64,000 bases of DNA from Tubulanus polymorphus (Eukaryota > Nemertea > Palaeonemertea > Tubulaniformes > Tubulanidae), in assembly GCF_964204645.1 (NCBI RefSeq), contig NC_134035.1, forward strand, positions 8,432,501-8,496,500. Direction: 5' to 3'. The position numbers were made by a program, and so were the translations under genes. Position 1 is the first letter of the stretch, and every line of letters begins with the position of its first letter. Below, in pieces: positions 54,983 to 64,000 of the stretch. Under the pieces are notes generated by a model. The model was given only the letters and a program-made list of their open reading frames with translations, did no database searches and had not been told where the DNA came from.

Positions 54983-56320
54983 TGTGATACCCCTTGCTCC
55001 GTGAGAATAAAACGCCGAACAAGATTTGCAGCAAATTTAAGAAGATTGGACTACCGAGGCTGTATCAAATTTCAACCTTTCAGTGCTGCCCCTATGAATA
55101 ACGATAGCGGGATTTCTGTGAACTAAAATATTCGCGCATATTTAACACGGAATGTGAATTTGATGAAAGTTGCTTGTTATGTACAATACGGACAACTGTT
55201 GCGCCCAATTCTAATAAACTATGATATTTTGAATCCTTAATCCTTAATTTTGAATGATATTTCCATATTTCTTAGGTAATTCTATTTCTTGCAAAATCTC
55301 TCTTGCTTATCTTGATTTGTATTTTTATACAGGATATATAGCAATTAAATTTTTGAATGATCTGATTCATTCACTAGCTGAGATACTGACAAAACTTCCA
55401 ATTTTTGTCTTCCATGATATATATTGCGAGAAAAAAAGCCGAATGAAGACAACCAACATCCGTCGCCCTCTCCCAAGTAAAATGCAAATACCCGAATTGT
55501 AGAAAAATTGCCAGTGAAGTATATAATTGTGCTGTTTTAAGAGTCTGATAATTTTTTTCGGAATCCGGCCCGCAAATCTGTAAATAGTTTGTTCAAAGAC
55601 TTTGGCAAACGAGTATTCTGTTAGTTCACGTTTTCCCCGCTGTCTATATACTTAGTGGCAGCACTAGACAGGATAGGATTTTTTTTCTGTGGCGGGAGAA
55701 TTCAATAACGTTCCATCATGTGCTTATCTGTTTATGGGGCCCCCGGAGCACAAGGTGAAAAATTACATTTTTGCGTGGGATTGAAATAATCTTTTCGTTC
55801 GAATGAAATGTTTTTAGCGGGAATTTTTATAAAAGTTATGTACAAGTAGTCTCTTTTTTCAACAAAAGAAACAAGAACAAATGATTGAGAATGAACCGAT
55901 ACAAGTAGAATGTAGGTAAACGAATATTTGTGCTCGAACTCTCGACAGTATCATTTGATGGGATGCATTTAGATGGCATTCTGACCTCTGGGAATGAAAT
56001 GGACGTTCAGTTATTCATGTCTGTTCGGGTGTTTTACTAGACATTTCACCATTGACTTGTGTTCGAGAATTCTATATCTGATACAATAGCAAGAATTAAC
56101 AAATCCGAGTAAATTGTGTTAGATTTCAGAAAATTGATTTTCGTTCGCTGTCAACAATGAATCGTGGACAAAGTGAAAATTTCAAAAATTATCAAAACTA
56201 ATTGAATAACAAATGAATATCAGCTTCACAAACAAGACGTTATTGTGGATCTATTACAATCTGAATTCATTTTCCAATAAGCGACCGAGTACGTTAAACG
56301 GTTCTTCGATCACGTCAATA
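54983..56320. other. spacer and 5' flank of array copy 5
   Basis: Sequence right after the broken copy is unrelated. From about 55970 it matches the flank upstream of 51420 ('ggcattctgacctctgggaa') and copy 1 ('gtgttttactaga.atttcac'). No gene is recognised; an 82-codon frame at 55254-55502 has no features. Confidence 0.5.
56020..56205 (+). promoter_or_regulatory. conserved 5' block shared by receptor copies
   Basis: 'gtgttttactagacatttcac', 'tgtgttcgagaattc' and 'aacaatgaatcgtggacaaa' occur in the same order 115-300 bp upstream of the start here, before 48326 (47970-48150) and, partly, before 51420 (51090-51260); the last element also lies before 53363 and at 58340. It is a candidate core-promoter/5' UTR region, but recent duplication alone could explain it. 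Confidence 0.35.
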
Positions 56321-57271
56321 ATGAATCTCACTGAGATGCAAATTGCTAGCAGCTATCATAGTTATATGGTCATCATGTCTACAGCAAACAGATCTGGTAG
56401 CTACCGTACGCTTTCATCAGTCATTCTGCCTATATTGTTCGTGCTTGGAGCTTTCGGGAATTCAGCTACTTTCCTGATTATGATAAGTCGTAGATTTCGG
56501 GGATTATCCTACGCTAACTATCTCATCGTTTTATCAGTCAGTGATTTTGTGTTCTGCATCAATCTAACTTTGATGCCTGTTTTACAGGTAGTTCTCTTGA
56601 ACGTAAAAACTGGTCCAATATATGTGATGAATTCGCTGGTCGGTTGCCAGATCTACGAATTCGTAGTACTACTCGCAGGCTGCAACAGTTCCTGGTTATT
56701 AGTGGCTATATCTGTAGAACGCGCAGCAGTTGTTCTCTTCCCGTTCACATCTCGTTTGATATGTACACCGACATTCGCTAGATTCGCTATATCCATAATA
56801 ACCGGAGTGAATGTTCTGATTCTTTATCTTTTACCTACTCTATCGATGCATTTTTCCGACAAGTCTTTTGGATGTTATTATGAATCAATTGACCGATTAA
56901 TGTTTTTCGCGAATATTGTTATCACCCTCTACCTTCTACCTTTGACGTTGGTTATTGCATCGAATTCTGTTATAATATGTCAGTTATTCAGAGGTTCAGA
57001 AATGGTTTCGTCTGATCAGAAAACTGCAAAATCAAAACGTACGACGATAATGCTCGTAACAGTTTCACTCGCATTCGCGATATTCACACTTCCGACCACT
57101 GTTACTGCATACCTACCGATCCCCACGAAACAGAAGGATTTTCTATTCGATGTTTTCACTCAGCTCCAACAGTGTAATTATGTGGTGAATTTCTACATAT
57201 ATCTTTTAATGGGACGAGAAATTCGTGGATATTTCTGCACAAAAATCCGTTGCAGTAATTCAGTCAAATAA
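56321..57271 (+). CDS. orphan rhodopsin-type GPCR, array copy 5 (intact, intronless)
   Basis: A 316-residue 7TM receptor when started at the ATG shared with its paralogues (MNLTEMQIASSYHSY). The frame is open for 36 more codons from 56213, but the same flank carries stops before 51420, so I take it as 5' UTR. Motifs: GAFGNSA, LSVSD, SVERAAVV, FTLPTT, NFYIYLLMGREIR. From about codon 125 to past the stop it is nearly identical to 51420; before that about a quarter of residues differ. The 3' flank to ~57715 also matches 52371-52790. Confidence 0.92.
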   Translation: MNLTEMQIASSYHSYMVIMSTANRSGSYRTLSSVILPILFVLGAFGNSATFLIMISRRFRGLSYANYLIVLSVSDFVFCINLTLMPVLQVVLLNVKTGPIYVMNSLVGCQIYEFVVLLAGCNSSWLLVAISVERAAVVLFPFTSRLICTPTFARFAISIITGVNVLILYLLPTLSMHFSDKSFGCYYESIDRLMFFANIVITLYLLPLTLVIASNSVIICQLFRGSEMVSSDQKTAKSKRTTIMLVTVSLAFAIFTLPTTVTAYLPIPTKQKDFLFDVFTQLQQCNYVVNFYIYLLMGREIRGYFCTKIRCSNSVK

Positions 57272-57714
57272 CCATTGATTTCAACCCGTAATTGCGCGTA
57301 TCGTCTGCAAATTACACATTGTTTTTTTTCTTCTGGCCATTTACTATAGAAAATCGTTGTTCTGATATCTTATAGAAAATGTATCGGCCCAAGTGTAGAA
57401 GTAGTTCCAGTAGTTTATATTCTACCGCCCTACGGAGTATGTTCCTGCTTATCTTCGGGTCATGGCATTAACTGTAAAACTGGCCCTTGAACCACAGGGA
57501 ACTGAAATAACTTTACTCTAAAATAATGTTACCATATTTGAGCTACACTTAACAACAGCTATACAAAAAAAAAACATCTAAAATATTTGCTATGTATTAG
57601 ATTTAACAATTTCAATATATATGATCACAGGATCTCCAGAGTATATGTGCCGCTGACTGGATGGCTGGATGACTGGATAGACTGGTCGTCTGGACAATGG
57701 ATGACCCACGTAGA

Positions 57715-58249
57715 AAGACACTAAATATTTGGATGGATATATGAAAGCTGTGGGTACTGGAGTGTGTAGTGGGTAGTGTAGTGTGATATGTGTGCATTTG
57801 TGGCCAGCACACAGATCACATTGTTCATTGGGGTTTGGTCCAGGAGAATAACGTAGGTGGAGATTTTCAACAACACGGAAGTAACGTGTAATAAATGATG
57901 ACTTGAATTGCATGACTACCCACCACCCCTCATTATTATTGGAAAACTAAACGTTCGGCACTGACTAAAAATTAGTAATAACATTTTAGAAATGGGCAGA
58001 ATTTTAACTTAGGTTCTATCTCACTTTTATTTTGCAATTGCGATTGGTATAATTTTTTTAAACGGCCGTAAAGGCTTCATGTTTCGTCTGCAATTCACTG
58101 CAAATAGTTACGCAACTACGCACATTTCAGTGTTTTTGGCAGATGTACACTCAATCGGTACCGTTCGTGACTAGCTTCACTGCGGAATTATCATTGATTA
58201 ACATCGCCATATCACTTCATCAACTTAAATTGTGCCTTAAAACCCTAAC
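57715..58249 (-). repeat. dispersed ~540-bp repeat, copy 2 (inverted)
   Basis: Reverse-complement copy of 42946-43490. In the paralogous flank after 51420 this place holds instead 52800-53110 (including the receptor relic), so the repeat was inserted, or replaced that piece, after the block duplication. Confidence 0.85.
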
Positions 58250-59384
58250 ATATTCAATTTAGCTATGTTTTATATTTTACACATCTAATTATCCTTCATG
58301 TTTCTGAGTGCATCGTGTTTTTATCGAAGATCTATCAACAATGAATCGTGGACAAATGATAAAAACGCAGTCTCAAATGTTTTGTGACTTTCTCAAAATG
58401 TATCAAAAATTTAACTAATTTTTAGTTCATAAGTCCTCAAATATTCATAAATGAACAGTTAAAAATTGTTGGAACTTGTCGACTCTGCCGTAAAATAAAC
58501 TTATCAACAGTCCGGAATGTGGGATAATGTCGGGCTTTAGAGAACATCATGCCCCCGAGGTCTTCACATTTACAGAAAAGATTACGTAAGGGATTCACGT
58601 GCAGCGCACGATAGGCGCACAATAGAAATCCGCTCGTTCTTTGAGTGTCACCAATTAAGAGGACCGCTTTTGTGAAAATTGACTTTGGGAGGAATATTCC
58701 TCCCAAGGTCAAACGAAGAGAATTTGACCTTCAGGTCTGATATTCAAAGTCAAGCAAAGGAAACTGGACCTGGTCTGTTATTCGAAATATAGACTTTGGG
58801 ATGAATGATTTTCCAAACCACTAAACGCTTAAAACCTGAGCTTATATTAATTATATTGGTGTAATCAATGTTTTTGATAAGTAGTATACTATAGTGACGA
58901 CACCAGACATATTTAGGCAATTTGGGTGATAATGTACACGGTATACACGGTATTCGAGGGTCTGCGACAAATGATTTTTAGAAAGTTAAATAGCTGTAGT
59001 GCAGGTTCTTATGTTTAGCCTAATATAGTCTTCACATCGCAATCAGTTGTTATAATGCTTCTTCCTTTTTCTTGACTTGATCTTGAGTCTTTGACTAGTT
59101 AAATTTTTTCTTGATTGATTGACGCTGGGAGGTCTAAATCAAATCATATTGTTAATCAAATCAATTATTTTTCAACTGCAAATTCACACTTAATATTGAT
59201 ATTAATGATGAATATTACTTATTTCATTATATAGCGCACTGCTGCAAATTGTAATCACTGTGCATTGCATGATTATAAAATTAACACAAGCTGAAAAAAT
59301 TGGAATGTAAATACGTGGATGATAAAAATCAAGTTAAAAGGTGTAGGGGCGGAGACATCTGGCGAAAAAAAAAAACAGTAATGG

Positions 59385-59820
59385 GCGCAAAATGGACCCG
59401 TGCCTAATTGCCCGACAAAAAACGACGGACCAGACCTGAGTCAAATTAAGCGTGTTAACTTAAACTGGTTCTGGAAGTCAGTCACTTCGCTTTGTTTAAG
59501 TATGGACTCGTTTTAGATTCCATGGTTTAAGCATTGGTTAGTATCGAATGAATGGGTTTGAATTTGAATGTGAAATGAATTTGATCATGAAAATCGGCGC
59601 GCTCATTGGTAAGCCATGCGTAAAATTTAAGTCGGACCTCATTCGAGCCAAATTAGCCCCGACAAATCGTCTCTATAGCCGCGATCACACGTGCATTTTT
59701 GGGCCGTGCCAATTTTGGCCCGTGTCAAACAACTGTTCACACGGGTACCAAATGGGCCCGAGCCTATTTAGAGAGCGCGTTCACACGCAAACCATTCACT
59801 CACTGATTGAGTGACGTCCT
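59385..59820. repeat. dispersed repeat with GGCCCGTG-type units, copy 2
   Basis: The right half (59665-59820) matches 10218-10345 directly; the left half holds the inverse of 10345-10400 ('acttcgctttgttta'). The arrangement suggests a foldback element. Confidence 0.55.
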
Positions 59821-60234
59821 GTTGCACAGGCTATATTACACCATGCTAAAAAGCCTATTATAGACGAGTTGGATTCCTCGATGTATAAATGCAGGGAGGG
59901 TCGGTATCTTTATGTTCAATAACATTAGGTTCCTATAAATGGTTGCTCTATGCATTTCAAAATAAATTAAAAAAAATCTACGTTAAACGCGATATCTGTT
60001 TCATTACATTTCATTGTGATATATCGGGGAATCTCTGCAATAAAATTTGACGACTACAAAACTATTACCAAAATGAGCAAATTGCGATTCTTAGTGATAT
60101 TTGCTAACAGTATGAATTCTAGCGTATACGCGGATTTGTGTGAAATGTAATAAGTATCGTAGCGAATAATCAATGAGAAAAGTAGCTAGATACCGTAGCT
60201 AGATATGACAATTAAAAATCCCATATCCAGAATA

Positions 60235-61010
60235 TCTCCCTCAAAATACCTTGATCCGTTCAAAAAAGACCCCCCTGGTAAAAATCTCCTGTGTAGAAAT
60301 CTAAAAAATCTAAACCCTGAATAAACATGGTAAACATACCCTGGGTAAAAATCCCCAAATATTCATCCCTACTTGGTAATTGTCAAGAACATTTCAAATC
60401 ACGATGTTTCTCCAATTTAATTTATTTGCAATGAGACTGAAATATGTTTGAAATTTTTAATGAGATCTTTCGTTGCGATAAATTCTTGAGGATAAAATAA
60501 ATTGTAAGAATTAATAAGAGTAATAAACTTTTATTTGTAATATCTTAAGATTCGAACTGGAATATTTTTGAACTGCGGACTCTTGTTAACGTGTGGTATA
60601 TTTCAGCTGTGCGATGCCATGAATTATTAGAAATAATGTACTTTTGATATTAGATATTTTAGATTGAAGCTAGTGTAATATATTTGAAATGTGCAATGAA
60701 CCCCTTCACTAAGCTGTGCAATAACTACATGTATATGTACTAATTTAGTATGAATGAAACGTTAATTTGTAGTATGTTTTAATTCAAAAAGCATATTTTG
60801 TATGGGCATATTGATATCCTTAAGGTGTTCGACAGTAAAATATGAATAAATTGGATATACGTATCGATAATACGAATTAATTGACCTTTAGAATGTATCT
60901 ACTTATAATCCCTTCAAAGGGGGGATTGCCTACTTTGAAGAATTGGGGATTTTTACCGAGGGGATTTTACCTAGGGGATTTTTACTCAGGGGATTTTACC
61001 ACTTACCCTT
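60235..61010. mobile_element. possible TIR element, ~775 bp
   Basis: The left edge carries 'ctggtaaaaatctcc' and 'gggtaaaaatcccc'; the right edge carries the complements 'ggggatttttaccgagggga' and 'ggggatttttactcagggga'. Multiple short inverted copies at both ends resemble the ends of a non-autonomous DNA transposon. No transposase. Confidence 0.5.
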
Positions 61011-61634
61011 AGCAATGCACTGCGATGAACAATTTACTTTGTTTTGCTAAATTAACTACTTGTATTCAATTCACTATAGAACTGTGGTCGATCCTAACAA
61101 AAGGTCCGGCCTGCTATTCTAAACTTCATTGGACATAAATCTCTTTCTAAAAATTATATTGCTAAGATATTCCTAGTCTTCATCCTTCAGCATGAACTCT
61201 AGATTTTGGGCCTGGATATATTTCAGACTCATTAAATGGTATCATGTGTGTGTAGAACGTTTGGGCGAAGGTATTATCCCCCGGTTTCACTCGTAAAACC
61301 AACAGAAAAAATATTTTCATACATAGGTCACCGCATTATAGAAATTGAACTGTTGACAAGTTGTATTAAATATCTATAGATGAAACACTTTAAAGCAAAA
61401 CGCATTATGTTTGTAGTTTCTTTATATCTCCTATTGACTGTGCGCCTCGGGCTCAGTCAACTCGTCATCTCCATGATTGAAATATTTGATTAGGCAGTCC
61501 TATGAAAAGTGGCGTAAATTCATACAAGCGAATAATTTGTTGTTTCCAAAGATTGAATAACAAATGAAAAAAAAATAATACATTTTCCAAAACACGGTTG
61601 ACTACTGTCGTAGAGTGCATTGTCCGCATGAATC

Positions 61635-62591
61635 ATGAATTCTTCTCAGATGCAAATTGGTCGAAGTTATAATAGTTACATTGTCATCATGTCTGTAGCG
61701 AACAGGTCTGGCAGCTACCTCGTGGTGTCATTGGTCATTCTACCGATCCTGTTTCTGTTGGGAGCCTTCGGGAATTCAGCTACTTTCCTTATAATGATAA
61801 GTCGCAGATTCAGGATTTTATCTTACGCTAACTACCTGATCGTTTTATCAATCAGTGATTTTATGTTCTGCGTCAGTCTAACTTTGATGCCTGTTTTACA
61901 GTTTGTTCTGTTGCACGCAGGAACTGGTCCTATTTTTGTGATGAATTCACTGATCACTTGTCAAATCTACGAATTCGTAACAACACTGGCGTCATGTAAT
62001 AGTTCGTGGTTAATCGTGGCTATATCTATAGAACGTGCGGCAGTTGTTCTCTTCCCGTTCACATCTCGTTTGATATGTACACCGAGATTCGCTAGATCTG
62101 TTATACTGATGATAACGACAATGAACGTACTGGTTCTGTATTTTCTACCTATTCTATCGATGTATTTTACCAACCAGTCTTTCGGATGTTACTATGAATT
62201 ATTGGACCAATTTACGTGTTTTATCATGATTGTCATCTACGCTTTCATTTTACCTTTAACGTTAATTGTTACATCGAATTCTGTAATAATATTTCAGTTA
62301 TTCAGAGGCTCAAAAATGGTTTCGTCTGATAAGAAAACTGCAAAATCAAAACGTACGACAATGATGCTTGTAACAGTTTCACTCGCATTCGCAATATTTA
62401 CCCTCCCGACCACTGTCACTGCATACCTGCCACTCTCTACGGAGCGGAAAGATTTTCTATTTGATGTTTTCACTCAGTTCCACCAGTGTAACTATGTGGT
62501 GAATTTCTACATATATCTTTTACTTGGACGAGACATTCGTGAATATTTCTGTACAAAAATTCGTTGCAGAAAACCAGTCAAATATCTATAG
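61635..62591 (+). CDS. orphan rhodopsin-type GPCR, array copy 6 (intact, intronless)
   Basis: A 318-residue 7TM receptor, near-twin of 53363, with the same start context (an overlapping out-of-frame ATG at 61628) and C-terminus CRKPVKYL. Differences include a Tyr-to-Phe change in ICL1, Glu-to-Gly in ECL1 and a few in TM4-TM6. All landmark residues are kept: N of GAFGN, D of LSISD, the two disulfide cysteines, ERA, FTLP and NFYIY. Its distal promoter region is split off by the 3.2-kb insertion, so its expression may differ from the twin. Confidence 0.92.
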   Translation: MNSSQMQIGRSYNSYIVIMSVANRSGSYLVVSLVILPILFLLGAFGNSATFLIMISRRFRILSYANYLIVLSISDFMFCVSLTLMPVLQFVLLHAGTGPIFVMNSLITCQIYEFVTTLASCNSSWLIVAISIERAAVVLFPFTSRLICTPRFARSVILMITTMNVLVLYFLPILSMYFTNQSFGCYYELLDQFTCFIMIVIYAFILPLTLIVTSNSVIIFQLFRGSKMVSSDKKTAKSKRTTMMLVTVSLAFAIFTLPTTVTAYLPLSTERKDFLFDVFTQFHQCNYVVNFYIYLLLGRDIREYFCTKIRCRKPVKYL

Positions 62592-64000
62592 ATTTGTGTG
62601 AAACTCTAAATGAATATATGAAACTTTGGACAATTAAAAGTATATATCAAAACATCATTTTACAAAATACAACTACAAAGAGGTCCACATTTTTGTTCCG
62701 TATACGTCGGTTTGGTATACTTCATTTTCAATCTTCAATTAGTTTGTTTGAATGTTCTATCTTATTACAAATTACATGTATTTTGCAGTAAAATCACCAA
62801 GCTCTTTATTGTCTCTTCGAGTTTTGGCTAATATCCATTCGAAGACTCAATCATTCGATGCATTTAGAAGCACAACACCTACTTGATAGTTGAACCTAAA
62901 ATTTGTAAACGGGATGTTTGTTTAGATCCAACATCCTTCAGCCGATGGACGTATAAGCTAGGAAATTCAATATAAAACCAAAATACAGGTCAATGTGAAA
63001 TCTTTTATCGTTTCTCTTGGCGTACGGACAAAAAAAAATGTTTAAGTATGGCCCGCATCAATTTCAATGGGATACCGGCACCACTAGATGGCGCAACAAA
63101 CACTGGGTCGTTCATAGTGAAAAAAACAATTCATTTTCGATGAAATTTGAACTTGATTCTTAGGCTTCCAAATACCAAAATTATCAAGCGAGTCGTCAAA
63201 CAAGATTGCTTTTCTCAATCGGTGCATCATTTTTTAGCAAAAATAATAGACATGTATACTTTTAATCGCGCTGTTGTTTTAATTCACCATTAATTAATTA
63301 TTACTCACACAATCAGTTAGACATCTGTCAATTCGACACCTGTGATAACAGTTTGTTTTGTAATTAATTGTGTGCTCAAACATGTCTGTCAACTTTTATA
63401 GTATTATATAAATAGAATGTAAATCCATGAACAGCAGTTGAGTTTGAGACGAGTCTTGGAGCCTGATACATCTTTCAGGCAAATTCCCAAGCTACTCGAT
63501 TGAGAATCTAAAGAATAAAATCGTCTACGTTTAGTGCTGAAAACTACTAGCTTTCTCATTGTTGCATAACTCAGGATTTAATCGTAGCTGGAGCTTCCCC
63601 GAAAGACGAGTTAGAACAATTAGTTTTGTTAAAATTTTGCTGAGCAGGAAGGTTGAACGAATTTAATCGAAATATAGAAGAAATCGAAGCGCGGTAGGAT
63701 TAGTATTAGGATTAGGATTTTATTTACACTCTAACCATTTCTATGGTACACGGAGGGAGACTTATACAAAGTATACAATATTGACAATTAACAGAAAGTA
63801 TAAACTGGTTTTGATAAAATATAACAAAGTTATTAACAATATATACATACACTATTTACAACATACTAATTATTGGAGGGATCTATATACATCTTAGCCT
63901 TTTTTAATGAATTTTGCAAGGTGGATTGTAGGATTTTTTAGAATATCAAGATTGCCAAAAGAGTTCAGATTCAAAATATTTTCACGGATTTCATTCAGTA
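62592..64000. other. 3' flank, no gene recognised
   Basis: Near 62620 a 'tttggacaattaaaag' segment matches the 3' flank of array copy 1. At 62905-62985 'tttagatccaaca.ccttcag..gatggacgtat' matches the far 5' flank of 51420, which hints that another receptor unit began or continues beyond the window. The remainder is AT-rich without features. Confidence 0.5.

Larger units (their letters stand above)
58372..61552. other. 3.2-kb insertion in the 5' flank of array copy 6
   Basis: The flank before 53363 reads '...gacaaatgataaaaattgaataacaaatg'. In the sister block the first half of this ends at ~58371 and the second half resumes at ~61553, so everything between is inserted DNA. It contains two repeat elements (59385, 60235) and no recognised gene. 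Confidence 0.65.

Noticed and set aside
56213-56320. 36-residue N-terminal extension of the receptor at 56321
   Set aside because: The homologous flank before 51420 has stops in this frame, and all paralogues start at the later Met.

Overview
The window looks like nuclear DNA of a marine invertebrate, most probably a lophotrochozoan (mollusc, annelid, brachiopod or relative). It is AT-rich, has spliced genes with canonical GT-AG introns, many short inverted-repeat elements, tRNA-derived SINEs, and a tandem family of intronless rhodopsin-type receptors. No bacterial, viral or CRISPR features were seen. The phylum is inferred, not shown.

Left part (1-22.2 kb). The last coding exon of an alpha-1,3-fucosyltransferase (GT10) lies on the + strand at 4765-5113; its upstream exons are outside the window or were not found. 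Converging on it from the minus strand is a class B1 (secretin-family) receptor that most resembles parathyroid-hormone receptors. I could follow it through 12 coding exons from 22160 down to the stop at 8013, with matching splice phases at every junction. Only the signal-peptide exon is missing. Its introns hold pogo-like and other MITEs, a perfect 56-bp palindrome, a (GAT)34 microsatellite, and several copies of a stem motif resembling a hammerhead ribozyme core.

Middle part (22.2-48.3 kb). This is mostly gene-poor repeat territory with MITEs, foldback elements, a good tRNA-derived SINE at 35866 and a TA tract at 47602. It contains one recognisable gene, a three-exon minus-strand gene (44689 to 41090) for a secreted protein with a PAN/apple-like N-terminal part and an unrecognised C-terminal domain.

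Right part (48.3-62.6 kb). A plus-strand array of closely related single-exon seven-transmembrane receptors: one frameshifted copy (48326), four apparently intact genes (51420, 53363, 56321, 61635), a 5'-truncated and broken copy (54375) and a 3' relic (52811). The array grew by duplication of a two-gene block (51420+53363 versus 56321+61635). It was reshaped by gene conversion (51420 is a mosaic) and interrupted by a dispersed 0.5-kb repeat and a 3.2-kb insertion. The receptors keep the 7TM scaffold but depart from the usual DRY, CWxP and NPxxY motifs, so they look like a lineage-specific orphan family, perhaps peptide-receptor-derived or chemosensory.
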